Assembly: GCF_001687545.1 (NCBI RefSeq)
Contig: NZ_CP016545.1
Location: forward strand, 1,349,001 to 1,413,000
Length of the DNA: 64,000 nt
Reading direction: 5' to 3'
Origin: Paraurantiacibacter namhicola
GTDB taxonomy: Bacteria > Pseudomonadota > Alphaproteobacteria > Sphingomonadales > Sphingomonadaceae
A program made the position numbers and the translations under genes. Below the pieces are notes generated by a model. The model searched no databases. It was not told where the DNA came from and saw only the letters and a program-made list of their open reading frames with translations. Shown piece by piece: positions 27,346 to 36,020 of the stretch. The stretch's first letter is position 1. Each line of letters opens with the position of its first letter.

Positions 27346-28782
27346 ATGAGCGAGCTCGTACCCACCTCCTCTACCACCCCCGACATCCCTCGCTCCGACA
27401 CCGGGCAGCCGGTCGCCATGGGGGCGGCGCAGATGGCGGCGTTTCTGGAGAGCATGCAGGTGCTCGGCAATGTCTCGGCCGCGTGCCAGCGGGCGGGCGT
27501 GACGCGGCAGGCGGCTTATCGGGCGCGGCGGCGGCATGCGGGGTTTGCGCGGGGCTGGGATGCGGCGCTCGTCGCGGCGCGGCATGTGGCTGAAAGCGAG
27601 CTGGCGGAGCGGGCGATCCACGGGGTGGAGGAGACGGTCTTCTATCACGGCGAGGAGGTGGCCAAGCGGCGTCGCTATGACGCGCGGCTGCTGCTGGCGC
27701 ATCTTGGCCGGCTGGACCGCATGGCGGAGCGGCTGGACGTGGCCGCCACGCTCCCGCTGCTGGACGAGGCGATCGACGCGCTGCGCTCCGGCGGGGCGGT
27801 GGATGCGGCGCTGCCCGCGCAGCTCGACCCCGCGGCCCTGCGCCAGGCCCAGGCGGAGCGCGAGCTGGTCGCGGATCCGGCGGGGGTTGCGGCCAGGGAG
27901 GCTGAGCGCGAGGCTGAGCGTGCCAACGTCCTCGGAACAGCTCAGGACGGGCGGGATGGAAAATCGGCTCAGGACGAGCCGGGCGGGAAATCCGCACTGG
28001 ACACTGTAACACCTGTGACACCTTGCCCCGGCGAGCCCTGTCCGGACTGCGGCGGGCGGTGTCTCGATGCGGAGGCGGACCCGCGCGTGGAGCTGACCGA
28101 GGCGGACTGCCAGTGGCTGGGCAATCGCCTCAGGCGGTTCGAGGCAGCGCGGCCAGCGGGCGCTCCCAAACCGCACGAGCAGGTGGACGGCTTCGAGGCG
28201 GCCTGCGAGGCCGAGATGGTACAGCTCTGGGCCTTCGAGAACGGCGTGCCCGAGTGGTGGACCTACACGCGGGAGGACGCCGTGGCCGAGGCTATCGCGG
28301 CGATGGGCTCAGAACAGTCCCTCGATGCCCCAGGCCGTGAGGGCGTAGAAGAACTGGACGAAGATGATGAACAGCATCAGCGCGATGTTGGTCCTGCGCC
28401 CCTTGCTCAACGCCAACCAGACGAAGGCCGGCATGGACAGGAAGATGAAGATGCCCGCGAGGAGGAACCAGGGGTGCTGGGCCAGGATCGCGCCCTGCTC
28501 CTCGGCCGAGGGGGTTGCGCCGAGCAGCGCGATGGCCACTTGCGCAGCGACGTTGATGGCGAACATGCCCCACACCACGAAGCGCTTCTGCAGCCAGTAA
28601 TAGGCGTCGAAATCGGGCCACAGCTCGGGCTCGTCCGGAAAGACGAGGGTGGCAACGAGGTAGTACCCGCCGATCAGGATCAGCACGCCGAAGACGGTGG
28701 CCATCTGCATGTCCAGCACGTCGCGCGTGATCCACACGATGTTCCAGAAGGTGCCGAGGTCCACCAGCACCAGCAGGCCTAG
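27346..28782 (+). CDS. Terminase-small-subunit-like HTH protein, with C-terminus antisense to a membrane gene
   Basis: The frame encodes 478 residues. Residues 25-125 resemble phage terminase small subunits: NVSAACQRAGVTRQAAYRARRRHAGFARGWDAAL is a helix-turn-helix followed by helices ending LLLAHLGRLDRM. A Cys cluster (CPGEPCPDCGGRC, about 225-237) follows. Up to about residue 325 (MVQLWAFENGVPEWWTYTREDAVAEAIAAM) it looks like real protein; beyond 28309 the frame is antisense to the membrane protein gene and becomes low-complexity, so the natural stop has probably been lost or the C-terminus is a nonfunctional extension. A copy of the dispersed 20-bp motif (28005-28024) codes for TPVTP. No other phage genes adjoin. 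Confidence 0.65.
   Translation: MSELVPTSSTTPDIPRSDTGQPVAMGAAQMAAFLESMQVLGNVSAACQRAGVTRQAAYRARRRHAGFARGWDAALVAARHVAESELAERAIHGVEETVFYHGEEVAKRRRYDARLLLAHLGRLDRMAERLDVAATLPLLDEAIDALRSGGAVDAALPAQLDPAALRQAQAERELVADPAGVAAREAEREAERANVLGTAQDGRDGKSAQDEPGGKSALDTVTPVTPCPGEPCPDCGGRCLDAEADPRVELTEADCQWLGNRLRRFEAARPAGAPKPHEQVDGFEAACEAEMVQLWAFENGVPEWWTYTREDAVAEAIAAMGSEQSLDAPGREGVEELDEDDEQHQRDVGPAPLAQRQPDEGRHGQEDEDAREEEPGVLGQDRALLLGRGGCAEQRDGHLRSDVDGEHAPHHEALLQPVIGVEIGPQLGLVRKDEGGNEVVPADQDQHAEDGGHLHVQHVARDPHDVPEGAEVHQHQQA
28005..28024 (+). repeat. Dispersed 20-bp motif, copy A
   Basis: TGTAACACCTGTGACACCTT, one mismatch from copies B (57312-57331) and C (63048-63067, reverse). This copy lies inside a coding sequence. 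Flanking CTGGACA is also shared with copy B. Confidence 0.75.
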
Positions 28783-28956
28783 TAGCGGGACCAGCCAGCC
28801 GACCTTCACCTTGCGCGCGGCGGGGTCGACGCCGGCCTTGCGGCGGGCGCGCAGTTTCAGGATGCGGCTGAAGCCCAGCAGCATCTCCGCCACCGCGAGG
28901 CTGATAAGCAGCGTGAACAGCTCGAAAATATACTGGAATTCGTTGATCTGCTCCAT
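28309..28956 (-). CDS. Polytopic membrane protein of unknown function
   Basis: A 215-residue protein with about six hydrophobic helices (for example FELFTLLISLAVAEMLLGF, VPLLGLLVLVDLGTFWNIVW, MFAINVAAQVAIALL, IALMLFIIFVQFFYALTAW). It starts MEQINEFQYIFELFTLL at 28956. No transporter or enzyme motif recognised. Its 3' two-thirds overlap, antisense, the C-terminal extension of the terminase-like gene; the hydrophobic periodicity and codon pattern make this strand the real coding one in the overlap. Confidence 0.75.
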   Translation of the reverse strand: MEQINEFQYIFELFTLLISLAVAEMLLGFSRILKLRARRKAGVDPAARKVKVGWLVPLLGLLVLVDLGTFWNIVWITRDVLDMQMATVFGVLILIGGYYLVATLVFPDEPELWPDFDAYYWLQKRFVVWGMFAINVAAQVAIALLGATPSAEEQGAILAQHPWFLLAGIFIFLSMPAFVWLALSKGRRTNIALMLFIIFVQFFYALTAWGIEGLF

Positions 28957-29259
28957 GGCCCCCGTCCTCTGCCAGAGCGCCGGACGATGCCGCGCAAGTC
29001 AGGGCAGGGCAAGCCGCGATTGGCCAAATTGCCGCAAATGGGACTGGAGAGACGGTTTGCGGCGGTTCGGGAGAAACTACCGGATTTGACGCGGGAACTG
29101 CTCGGGAACCCGCGCAAATCTGCCATTCTGGGGCAAAAAAGGCCGATAATATCAGCGAAATCCGGTCGTAAATGCCCCTCGGCTCGTCGCTTTCGGACTC
29201 GGTGAACGGCCCCGAACGGCTATTTGGCCCGCCAACGTCATCGGACGGGAGCATGATCA
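28957..29259. other. Intergenic region between the membrane gene and rlpA
   Basis: About 300 bp divergent region that should contain promoters for both neighbours. I see no strong operator palindrome, repeat or RNA structure in it. Confidence 0.5.
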
Positions 29260-29841
29260 ATGTGGTTTCGCAGCATCACACTGGGTGCAGGCCTACTGAG
29301 CCTGGCAGCCGTGAACGCGCAGACAGTGCCCGTGGAGGACCAGCCAGCTGTCTCGTCCGCGATTGGCGGCGTGGACGGCGAAGCGCGGTTCGTGCCCTCC
29401 GATGAGGCGCAGCTGTCCGAAGTGTCGTTCGAAGAAGGCTTCGAGGCTTATTCGGGCGATGTAGACCCGGGCGCAATCCCGCCGCATGCCGTGCGGCTCG
29501 ACACCTTCGACCCGCCTTTGGAAGTGGAGCCGGAGCCCCGCTCAGGCCGCTCGTTGGGCATGGGCGTTGCAAGCTATTACGGCGCGCGCTTCGCAGGCCG
29601 GCTGACGGCAAATGGCGAACGCTTCAATCCGCGCGAGATGACGGCCGCGCACAAGACGCTGCCTTTCGGCACGCGCGTGCGCGTGACCAACCCCCGCAAC
29701 GGCAAGAGCGTGATTGTGCGCATCAACGACCGCGGGCCCTTCATCCGCGGCCGCACGATCGACCTTTCGCGCGGCGCGGCAGAGGAAATCGGCATCGTGC
29801 GCGCCGGCCATGGCCGCGTGGCAATGGAAATCGTCGAGTAA
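29260..29841 (+). CDS. rlpA: RlpA-like septal ring lytic transglycosylase
   Basis: Predicted glycan-strand-cleaving protein with a double-psi beta-barrel, 193 residues. Residues 1-20 form a signal peptide ([21 protein letters not shown]), followed by an acidic linker and then the DPBB domain: [41 protein letters not shown] and [20 protein letters not shown], with the catalytic-type Asp in NDRGPF. No SPOR domain is present, as in other short alphaproteobacterial RlpA proteins. GGGAG precedes the ATG. It is monocistronic. Confidence 0.93.
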   Translation: MWFRSITLGAGLLSLAAVNAQTVPVEDQPAVSSAIGGVDGEARFVPSDEAQLSEVSFEEGFEAYSGDVDPGAIPPHAVRLDTFDPPLEVEPEPRSGRSLGMGVASYYGARFAGRLTANGERFNPREMTAAHKTLPFGTRVRVTNPRNGKSVIVRINDRGPFIRGRTIDLSRGAAEEIGIVRAGHGRVAMEIVE

Positions 29842-29970
29842 CCGCCGCGAAGGCTGCCCCGCAAAAAGGGCTTTCCTGCAGGACCTGACGCATTGCAGTG
29901 ACGCGCCGCGCCACCGGATAATCGCGCTTTGCTCGCATTCGAGACACAAGCTCTGATTAGATAGGCCGCG

Positions 29971-30004
29971 CAAAGAAAATGGGGCCGATCCGAAGATCGA
30001 CCCC
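29971..30004 (-). terminator. Rho-independent terminator (minus strand)
   Basis: Stem GGGGTCGATC / GATCGGCCCC with TTCG loop (one mismatch) and a following ATTTTCTTT on the minus strand. It would end the candidate RNA or any argG readthrough. Confidence 0.65.
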
Positions 30005-30160
30005 ACTCTCGCCGCCGTGTGGCTGGTTCCGAAGACCCAGACTTGACGCCCGGCGTATCGCTGCCGCAGCCAACCCCGAAGGGATGAGCCTGGCGGCGTG
30101 TCGCCCGGCGCTCGCGCCGGCGCCGGTTCCGTCGGGGGCCGGGTTCGATCCGAAGATCCA
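29971..30160 (-). ncRNA. Candidate structured small RNA with UUCG hairpins
   Basis: Read on the minus strand, hairpins capped by UUCG occur at 30160-30141, 30086-30071, 30040-30023 and 30004-29981. UUCG is the stable tetraloop, while the plus-strand reading would give CGAA, so the minus strand is the likely RNA. The last hairpin is followed by ATTTTCTTTG, as in a rho-independent terminator. The first and last hairpins share the core GATC-TTCG-GATC. The 5' end and class are unknown; it does not fit 6S, tmRNA or RNase P RNA as far as I can see. Confidence 0.45.
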
Positions 30161-30498
30161 TCCCTTGCCGCCCGGCGGTTCCGAGATCGTTTATCGCTTT
30201 GGCTTCTCAAGCGGTTTATGCGCTCTTGCGATTGCACCAACCATCGATGCCGATGGGATAATCGACCTTTCGCAACTTTGCGCCTGTGCGGTCTCAACAC
30301 TCCGGTTCGCTTGCCATGTAACGCATGGCTGCGCTGCCTTTGCTCTTCCGCGTGGCATTTCGCCGTCGCCCCGGATGCGGTTCCAAAATCCCTTCTTCCA
30401 TCGGGCCGTTACGCCGTCTTTCCGAAGGGCCAATCCCCGCTTCCGATGAGTTGAAGATGCGCGGCAAACCGAGTCGCGGCAAGGGCGCGAGCGTCGAG

Positions 30499-30541
30499 TT
30501 ATCCACTTTCTTTCATATTGCCAGTGGACAAGGGTGGATAA
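30499..30541. promoter_or_regulatory. Pair of inverted DnaA-box-like sequences
   Basis: TTATCCACT (30499-30507) and, inverted, TTATCCACC (30541-30533), each one base from the TTATCCACA consensus. Two boxes alone are too few for an origin; they could be a chance pair or a regulatory DnaA site. Confidence 0.3.
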
Positions 30542-30599
30542 GTCAACGGTTCGGCGCAATCACGCAATAAAGTTACGCGACGGCGGGAAATCCCCGAGA

Positions 30600-31820
30600 T
30601 CAGTCCCGGTGGTCGCGATTGGCCAGCAGGCGGAGGCGCAGCGCGTTCAGCTTGATGAAGCCGGCGGCATCGGCCTGGTCGTATGCACCGGCATCGTCCT
30701 CGAAGGTGACATGCGCTTCGGAATACAGGCTGTCCGGGCTGCGGCGGCCGACGACATCGGCATTACCCTTGTAGAGCTTCAGTCGGACCTCGCCATTCAC
30801 GCGCGCTTGCGAGTGGTCGATGGCGGACTGCAGCATTTCGCGTTCCGGGCTGAACCAGAAGCCATTGTAGATCAGCTCCGCATAGCGCGGCATCAGCTCG
30901 TCCTTCAGGTGCGCGGCGCCGCGATCCAGCGTGATCTGTTCGATGCCGCGGTGCGCGCGGGCGTAGATCTCGCCACCGGGCGTCTCATACATGCCGCGGC
31001 TCTTCATGCCGACGAAGCGGTTCTCGACCAGGTCGAGCCTGCCGATGCCATGCTTGCGGCCCAGATCGTTCAGCGCAGTCAGCAGCTGCGCGGGCGACAT
31101 GGTCTCGCCATTGAGCGCAACACCGTCACCCGTCTCGAAGGTCAGCGTGATGTATTCCGGCGTGTCCGGCGCGTCTTCCGGGTTGACCGTGCGGGAATAG
31201 ACGTAGTCCGGCGTTTCCTGCCACGGATCCTCCAGAACCTTCCCCTCGGAAGAGGTGTGCAGGAGATTTGCATCGGTGGAGAAGGGGCTTTCGCCGCGCT
31301 TGTCCTTCGGGACGGCGATCTGGTGGTTCTCCGCCCATTCGATCAGCGCGGTCCGGCTGGTGAGGTCCCATTCGCGCCAGGGTGCGATGACCTGGATATC
31401 CGGGGCGAGGGCATAGGCAGACAGTTCGAAGCGGACCTGGTCGTTGCCTTTGCCGGTGGCACCGTGTGCGATGGCATCGGCGTCCGTCTCGCGGGCGATC
31501 TCGACGAGCCGCTTGGAAATGAGCGGGCGGGCGATGGACGTGCCCAGCAGGTAATCGCCTTCATAGCGGGCGTTGGCGCGCATCATCGGGAAGACGAAGT
31601 CGCGCACGAATTCCTCGCGCAGGTCCTCGATATAGATGTGCTTGTCCGGGATCCCCATGGCGCGGGCCTTCTCGCGCGCGGGCTCGATTTCCTCGCCTTG
31701 GCCGAGGTCTGCGGTGAAGGTGACCACTTCGCAGCCGCGCTCAACTTCCAGCCATTTCGCGATGACGGAGGTATCGAGGCCGCCGGAATAGGCGAGGACG
31801 ACGCGCGAGACTTTGGACAT
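30600..31820 (-). CDS. argG: Argininosuccinate synthase
   Basis: Joins citrulline and aspartate using ATP in arginine synthesis. From ATG 31820 it is 406 residues, normal for the family, starting [19 protein letters not shown] with the PP-loop SGGLDTS at 12-18. Other family blocks: [42 protein letters not shown] and [12 protein letters not shown]. An AAGGA Shine-Dalgarno precedes the start; an upstream extension to 32111 is rejected as it overlaps the divergent DUF1801 gene. Monocistronic. Confidence 0.97.
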   Translation of the reverse strand: MSKVSRVVLAYSGGLDTSVIAKWLEVERGCEVVTFTADLGQGEEIEPAREKARAMGIPDKHIYIEDLREEFVRDFVFPMMRANARYEGDYLLGTSIARPLISKRLVEIARETDADAIAHGATGKGNDQVRFELSAYALAPDIQVIAPWREWDLTSRTALIEWAENHQIAVPKDKRGESPFSTDANLLHTSSEGKVLEDPWQETPDYVYSRTVNPEDAPDTPEYITLTFETGDGVALNGETMSPAQLLTALNDLGRKHGIGRLDLVENRFVGMKSRGMYETPGGEIYARAHRGIEQITLDRGAAHLKDELMPRYAELIYNGFWFSPEREMLQSAIDHSQARVNGEVRLKLYKGNADVVGRRSPDSLYSEAHVTFEDDAGAYDQADAAGFIKLNALRLRLLANRDHRD

Positions 31821-31956
31821 TATGCTTCCTTGCTTTGCTGCCAGCGCCGCTACCAATTGGATGCGCGGCGGGCAATGTGGCTTCGACCATGGGCTGCGAT
31901 AGGGCGGCTTTTGCGCCAGCTTGCGAAGAGGGCCCGCCGGGTGCATCCTGCGGCGC

Positions 31957-32394
31957 ATGGCAGAGCCAAAGACAATACCCACGGGCAAAAGCGTCGACCA
32001 ATTCTTCGACAGCGTGGAGCCTGAGCGCAAGCGCGAGGAAGCAAAGGTGCTGGACGCCCTGTTCCGCAAGGTCACCGGCGAGGAGCCGCGCCTGTGGGGG
32101 CCGAGCATCATCGGTTACGGCGAATATCGCACCACTTACGAAAGCGGCCGCCAGGTCCACTGGCTACGCACCGGCTTCAGCCCGCGTAAGGCGAAGCACT
32201 CGCTGTACCTGATGGGCGGCTATTGCGATTCGGTGACGGGCGATGACCACGCAAAGGACCTGGAGCAGTTGGGCAAGCATTCGCGCGGCAAGAGCTGCCT
32301 GTACATCAACAAGCTGGCCGACATTGACGTGGACGTGCTGGAGCGGATGATCCGCCGCGACTACGAGGAAATGCGGCGGCGTTATCCGAAATGA
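31957..32394 (+). CDS. DUF1801 domain protein
   Basis: A 145-residue soluble protein of the DUF1801 (YdhG-like) family, starting [36 protein letters not shown], with [17 protein letters not shown] and [20 protein letters not shown], typical of the family. Some relatives are called frataxin-like iron chaperones but function is not established. ATG 31957 fits the family N-terminus better than an in-frame ATG at 31921. It is divergent from argG and converges with the molybdopterin enzyme gene, with adjoining stops. Confidence 0.88.
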   Translation: MAEPKTIPTGKSVDQFFDSVEPERKREEAKVLDALFRKVTGEEPRLWGPSIIGYGEYRTTYESGRQVHWLRTGFSPRKAKHSLYLMGGYCDSVTGDDHAKDLEQLGKHSRGKSCLYINKLADIDVDVLERMIRRDYEEMRRRYPK

Positions 32395-33129
32395 TCAGAT
32401 CCCGGCATACCACTGGTAGCCGCGGTCTTCCCAATATCCGCCTTCTCCGCCGCCGATGCCCTCCAGCGTGTCTACCACTTCGACGCCGGTCAGGTATTTC
32501 GCGCTCTTGTAGCCCAGCTGCCGCTCGATCCGGACTCGCAGGGGCGCGCCATTGCGTTCGGGCAGGGCTTCGCCGTTGAGGGCATGGGCGACGATGGTTT
32601 GCGGATGCATGGCATCGGCCATGTCCACGCTCTCGTAATACTCGGCGCCGTTCAGCGTATCGGCGCAGCGGAACAGGACGAAGCGCGCGTCGGAGCGTAT
32701 GCCGGCCATGTCCAGGATCGTGCCAAGCTGCGGGCCGGTCCATTCGCCGATTGCGCTCCAGCCTTCCACGCAGTCGTGCCGCGTCACCTGCGTGCGCTGG
32801 GGCAGGGCTTTCAGCATGTCGAGCGACAGATCCAGCTCCCGGTCCACCATGCCGGACACTTTCAGCGTCCAGTCGGCAAAGCCGCTTTCCAGCGCAGCAC
32901 GGTAAGCGTCCGTGTCCACGGTCTGCGAGCCATTGCCGCGGAAGAAGGGGGACACGTCCGCCCGGTCGTATTCCGGGGCCAGGGGCAGGCTGCCGATGGC
33001 GCGGTGGCTGAACTTGTGCCAGCTCGTCGCGCTATCCACGATGGCGCCGAACCAGTCGGTCTTGCCGATCTTGCTGCATCCGGCGGCGAAGAAGGCCGCG
33101 CCGGCGGCCAGCAGGTTACGCCTTCTCAT
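32395..33129 (-). CDS. Molybdopterin-dependent oxidoreductase (sulfite-oxidase fold), Tat/lipoprotein type
   Basis: A 244-residue periplasmic protein of the oxidoreductase-molybdopterin-binding family, related to MsrP/YedY. The N-terminus MRRRNLLAAGAAFFAAGC combines a twin-arginine-like motif with a lipobox, so it is probably Tat-exported and lipid-anchored. The Mo-coordinating Cys is in RHDCVEGWSAIGEW, followed by HALNGEALPERNGAPLRVRIERQLGYKSAKYL. Its start overlaps the cytochrome b gene by 14 nt, so the two form an electron-transfer pair. The substrate is unknown; methionine sulfoxide repair is one option. Confidence 0.88.
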   Translation of the reverse strand: MRRRNLLAAGAAFFAAGCSKIGKTDWFGAIVDSATSWHKFSHRAIGSLPLAPEYDRADVSPFFRGNGSQTVDTDAYRAALESGFADWTLKVSGMVDRELDLSLDMLKALPQRTQVTRHDCVEGWSAIGEWTGPQLGTILDMAGIRSDARFVLFRCADTLNGAEYYESVDMADAMHPQTIVAHALNGEALPERNGAPLRVRIERQLGYKSAKYLTGVEVVDTLEGIGGGEGGYWEDRGYQWYAGI

Positions 33130-33793
33130 CTTCGCGCCCTCCCGTAATCATGTCGCGCAATTGCCCGATGGGCCCTGCCAGCAGCACCAGCACGATGTGC
33201 AGGACGAAAAAGCCGAACAGGGCGAAGGCGAAGATGAAATGGATGCTGCGCGCGCTCTGCCGTCCGCCGAACAGATCCGTCATCCACGGGATCGCAGCCT
33301 CCATGCCCGGGCTCATCACCATCCCGGTGAAGATCATGCCCGGCAGCAGGATGAAAAGGACGAGGCCGTAGGCGGCCTTCTGCAGGAAGTTGTACTTCCC
33401 CTCGCCATGGTCGAAATCCAGCCGCAGATGGCTGCGGATGTCCTGCCAGATATTGGCCGGTTTCCATTCGCGCAGCGTGGTGCGCATGTCGCGCTGGAGA
33501 TGCCGGTTGATCAGCGAGACGATGAAGTAGCCCGTCAGCGCCACCGCCATCACCCATGAGAAGACGACATGCCAGTCGCGCGCCGCGGCCAGGCTGTAAT
33601 AATCGGGGATGGTCATCCAGCCCGGGAAGCTCGGGACGGCCAGCCAAGCCTGGTCGGGCGAAAAGCCCCACTCACCCCAATAGAGGTATCGGTGCGCATT
33701 GGAGATGTTCAGCCCGCTCATGAACAGCACGATCAGCGCGACCGCGTTGATCCAGTGCCATAGCCGCGTGCCCAGTCCGTGGCGTTTCCTCAT
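33116..33793 (-). CDS. Cytochrome b561-type membrane subunit
   Basis: A 225-residue membrane protein with four or five helices and heme-ligand-type histidines (RLWHWINAVALIVLF, RDWHVVFSWVMAVALTGYF, LHIVLVLLAG). It belongs to the cytochrome b561/thiosulfate-reductase-b group and most likely delivers quinol electrons to the molybdopterin protein encoded immediately downstream (14-nt overlap). Its start overlaps the SDR gene stop (ATGA), forming a three-gene minus operon. Confidence 0.88.
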   Translation of the reverse strand: MRKRHGLGTRLWHWINAVALIVLFMSGLNISNAHRYLYWGEWGFSPDQAWLAVPSFPGWMTIPDYYSLAAARDWHVVFSWVMAVALTGYFIVSLINRHLQRDMRTTLREWKPANIWQDIRSHLRLDFDHGEGKYNFLQKAAYGLVLFILLPGMIFTGMVMSPGMEAAIPWMTDLFGGRQSARSIHFIFAFALFGFFVLHIVLVLLAGPIGQLRDMITGGREDEKA

Positions 33794-34554
33794 GCGTCCT
33801 CATCCTCCCGCGCAAGGTAGATCACATCACGGTCCTGATCGCAAAGGTACTGGCCGGAATCGACATAGATGTGCTGTCCGCTCGCCACCGGCCCTGTCGC
33901 CAAGAAATAGGCCGCATCGGCCACTTCGCTCGCTGCGGTGCGGCGGTCCAGCGGGTTCAGGCGGTGCGATTGCTCGGCCTCTTCCTCGCTCTGGTCGTGG
34001 CTCGGCAGGATGGCACCGGGTGCGAGCGAGGTGATGCGGTCCTGCGGGAAGGCCATCGCCAGCATCTGCGAGGCGGCGGAGAAGGCAGCCTTCGACATGG
34101 TGTAGCTGAAAAAGTCCGGGTTCATGTTGGCCAATTTCTGGTCGGTCACATTGATGACGCGGCGGGGCGAGGCCGCGCGGCTGCCTGACAGGAAGGCCTG
34201 CGCCAGCATGGCGGGGCTGCGGGCGTTTACCTGCATGGCGCGCATGTTGGTGGCCGGATCGAGCGCGTGGGCACCGTCCGGCTTGAACACGGACGCGCAG
34301 TTGACGGTGACGCGCCAGTCCGTGTGACTTGCGGCGAGCCGCTCCACCATTTCCGCCATCTTGCCCGTATCGGTCAGGTCGCACTGGGCGACTTCTGCGC
34401 TCGGCAATTCGCGAGCCAGGTCTTCCGCGGCATCGCGCGATGTGTTGCAGTGGATGACCACGTGCCAGCCGGCATCGGCAAAGCGCCGCACGATGCATTC
34501 GCCAAGGCGCTGCGCACCTCCGGTAACGAGCACCACGGGCGCGTCTATCGGCAA
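33790..34554 (-). CDS. Short-chain dehydrogenase, pteridine-reductase/FolM-like
   Basis: A 254-residue NAD(P)-dependent reductase. The cofactor motif is VVLVTGGAQRLGE; the TGxxxRLG form is typical of pteridine reductase and FolM rather than the classical TGxxxGxG. NCASVF and SYTMSKAA (Tyr-x3-Lys) complete the catalytic set. No ATG is available at the right place; TTG at 34554 has AAGGA eight nt upstream and is the best start. Coupled to the cytochrome b gene by an ATGA overlap, and divergent from the ABC1 kinase gene. A pteridine-related substrate is an inference from the motif. Confidence 0.85.
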   Translation of the reverse strand: MPIDAPVVLVTGGAQRLGECIVRRFADAGWHVVIHCNTSRDAAEDLARELPSAEVAQCDLTDTGKMAEMVERLAASHTDWRVTVNCASVFKPDGAHALDPATNMRAMQVNARSPAMLAQAFLSGSRAASPRRVINVTDQKLANMNPDFFSYTMSKAAFSAASQMLAMAFPQDRITSLAPGAILPSHDQSEEEAEQSHRLNPLDRRTAASEVADAAYFLATGPVASGQHIYVDSGQYLCDQDRDVIYLAREDEDA

Positions 34555-34598
34555 GAGCTGGTTCCTTCGATCGCCATTGCGGACCCTATGGCAGCAAG

Positions 34599-36020
34599 AT
34601 GGGCGCGAAGGGAAGGGGCGGCTTGGGAACACCGATGCCGCTGGCACGCTTTGTGAGCATGGCACGGGACACCAGCGATACGGACGACGAGTTCGAGGCA
34701 TACGAGGGCAAGGCGATCCCCAGCGGACGCGGTGCGCGCTTCACGCATTTTGGGGCGCTCGCCTCGGGCGTAGCGGGCGGCATGTTGGCGGAAGGCGCGC
34801 GGCGGCTGGCCGCAGGCGAGCGGCCCCGGATGCGCGACATGATGCTGACGCCCGGCAATGTGATGCGGGTGGCGGACAAGCTTTCGCACCTGCGCGGCGC
34901 AGCGATGAAGCTGGGCCAGATGGTCAGCATGGATGCAGGCGATTTCCTGCCGCCGGAGCTGTCCGCAATCATGGCGCGCCTGCGCGAAAACGCCGATCAC
35001 ATGCCGCCGGGCCAGCTGAACAAGGTCTTGATTGCCGAATGGGGCAAGGGCTGGCGCAGGCAGTTCACGAAATTTGGGCCCAAGCCCATGGCCGCCGCCA
35101 GCATCGGGCAAGTGCACCGCGCCATCCTGCCGGACGGGCGCGAGCTGGCGATCAAGGTGCAGTATCCGGGCGTTGCAACCTCCATCGATTCAGACATCGA
35201 CAATGTCGCGACCTTGCTGCGGATTTCAGGCCTGCTGCCCAAGGAGCTGGATATCGCCCCGCTGCTGGCAGAGGCGAAGCGCCAATTGCACGAGGAAGCC
35301 GATTATCAGCGCGAGGCCGCGATGATGACCCGCTACGCCAACCTGCTGGAAGGTGAGGACAGCTACCTCGTCCCGCGCCCTGTCGAGGCGCTGACGACCG
35401 ACAAGATCCTGGCTATGGACTTCCTGCCCGGAGAGCCGATCGAAGCGCTGGAGAGCGCCCCGCAGGAGGTGCGCGATACCGCGATGGAAAGCCTTATCGG
35501 ATTGGTCCTGCGCGAACTGTTCGAATTCGGACTGATGCAGACAGATCCCAATTTCGCCAATTACCGCTTCGATCCCGAGAGCGGGCGGCTGGTGCTGCTT
35601 GATTTCGGCGCAACGCGCGAACTCGCGCCCGATATCGTGGACGCTTACCGCCAGATGCTGCGCGCGGGGCTGGGCGGGGACAAGGCGGAAATCCGCGCCG
35701 CTGCCGTGGCGGCGGGCTTCATGAACGATGCCGCAGCGCGCAAGCACCAAGTTGTGGTGGACGACATGATCGACGTGATCCTTGCCGAGGCGAACAAGCC
35801 CGGCAAGTTCGACTTCGGCGACCGCGCGTTCATCGGCGTGCTGCGCGAACAGGGCATGAGCGTGGCCGAGGACCGCGAGGCATGGCACCTGCCACCCGCC
35901 GAAATGGTCTTCGTGCAGCGCAAGATCAGCGGCACGGCGCTGCTGGCCGCCCGGCTGAAGGCGCGGGTTGATGTGCGCGGGATGATTGCGGACGCGCTGG
36001 AGCGCTATCCGGCGGGCTGA
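34599..36020 (+). CDS. ABC1/UbiB family atypical kinase
   Basis: A protein of up to 473 residues in the ABC1 (ADCK/UbiB) family. Family marks: the KxGQ motif in GAAMKLGQMVSMDAGDFLPPEL, the Ala-rich loop in KPMAAASIGQVHRA, the Lys in LAIKVQYPG, and the metal-binding VLLDFGATREL. Relatives support ubiquinone synthesis or lipid metabolism; there are no C-terminal membrane helices here, which fits the soluble ADCK4-like subgroup. The start is uncertain: ATGs at 34599, 34635 and 34659 are all in frame and none has a good Shine-Dalgarno. It is convergent with the lipoprotein gene. Confidence 0.88.
   Translation: MGAKGRGGLGTPMPLARFVSMARDTSDTDDEFEAYEGKAIPSGRGARFTHFGALASGVAGGMLAEGARRLAAGERPRMRDMMLTPGNVMRVADKLSHLRGAAMKLGQMVSMDAGDFLPPELSAIMARLRENADHMPPGQLNKVLIAEWGKGWRRQFTKFGPKPMAAASIGQVHRAILPDGRELAIKVQYPGVATSIDSDIDNVATLLRISGLLPKELDIAPLLAEAKRQLHEEADYQREAAMMTRYANLLEGEDSYLVPRPVEALTTDKILAMDFLPGEPIEALESAPQEVRDTAMESLIGLVLRELFEFGLMQTDPNFANYRFDPESGRLVLLDFGATRELAPDIVDAYRQMLRAGLGGDKAEIRAAAVAAGFMNDAAARKHQVVVDDMIDVILAEANKPGKFDFGDRAFIGVLREQGMSVAEDREAWHLPPAEMVFVQRKISGTALLAARLKARVDVRGMIADALERYPAG

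Larger units (their letters stand above)
29842..30599. other. 758-bp gene-free region with a candidate structured RNA
   Basis: Between rlpA and the argG stop there is no convincing protein gene; the longest minus frame (30191-30559) has third-position composition unlike neighbouring genes. On the minus strand, 30160-29971 carries four UUCG-capped hairpins and ends in a terminator-like hairpin plus T-tract. At 30499-30541 two DnaA-box-like sequences face each other. These are listed separately. Confidence 0.6.

Noticed and set aside
30141-30160. GGGTTCGATCC resembles a tRNA T-loop
   Set aside because: No acceptor, D or anticodon arms can be formed around it; it is better explained as one of the UUCG-type hairpins on the minus strand.
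29842-30599. tmRNA, 6S or RNase P RNA in the rlpA-argG gap
   Set aside because: No tag reading frame (AND-type), no RNase P core sequences and no single long 6S-type stem were found.
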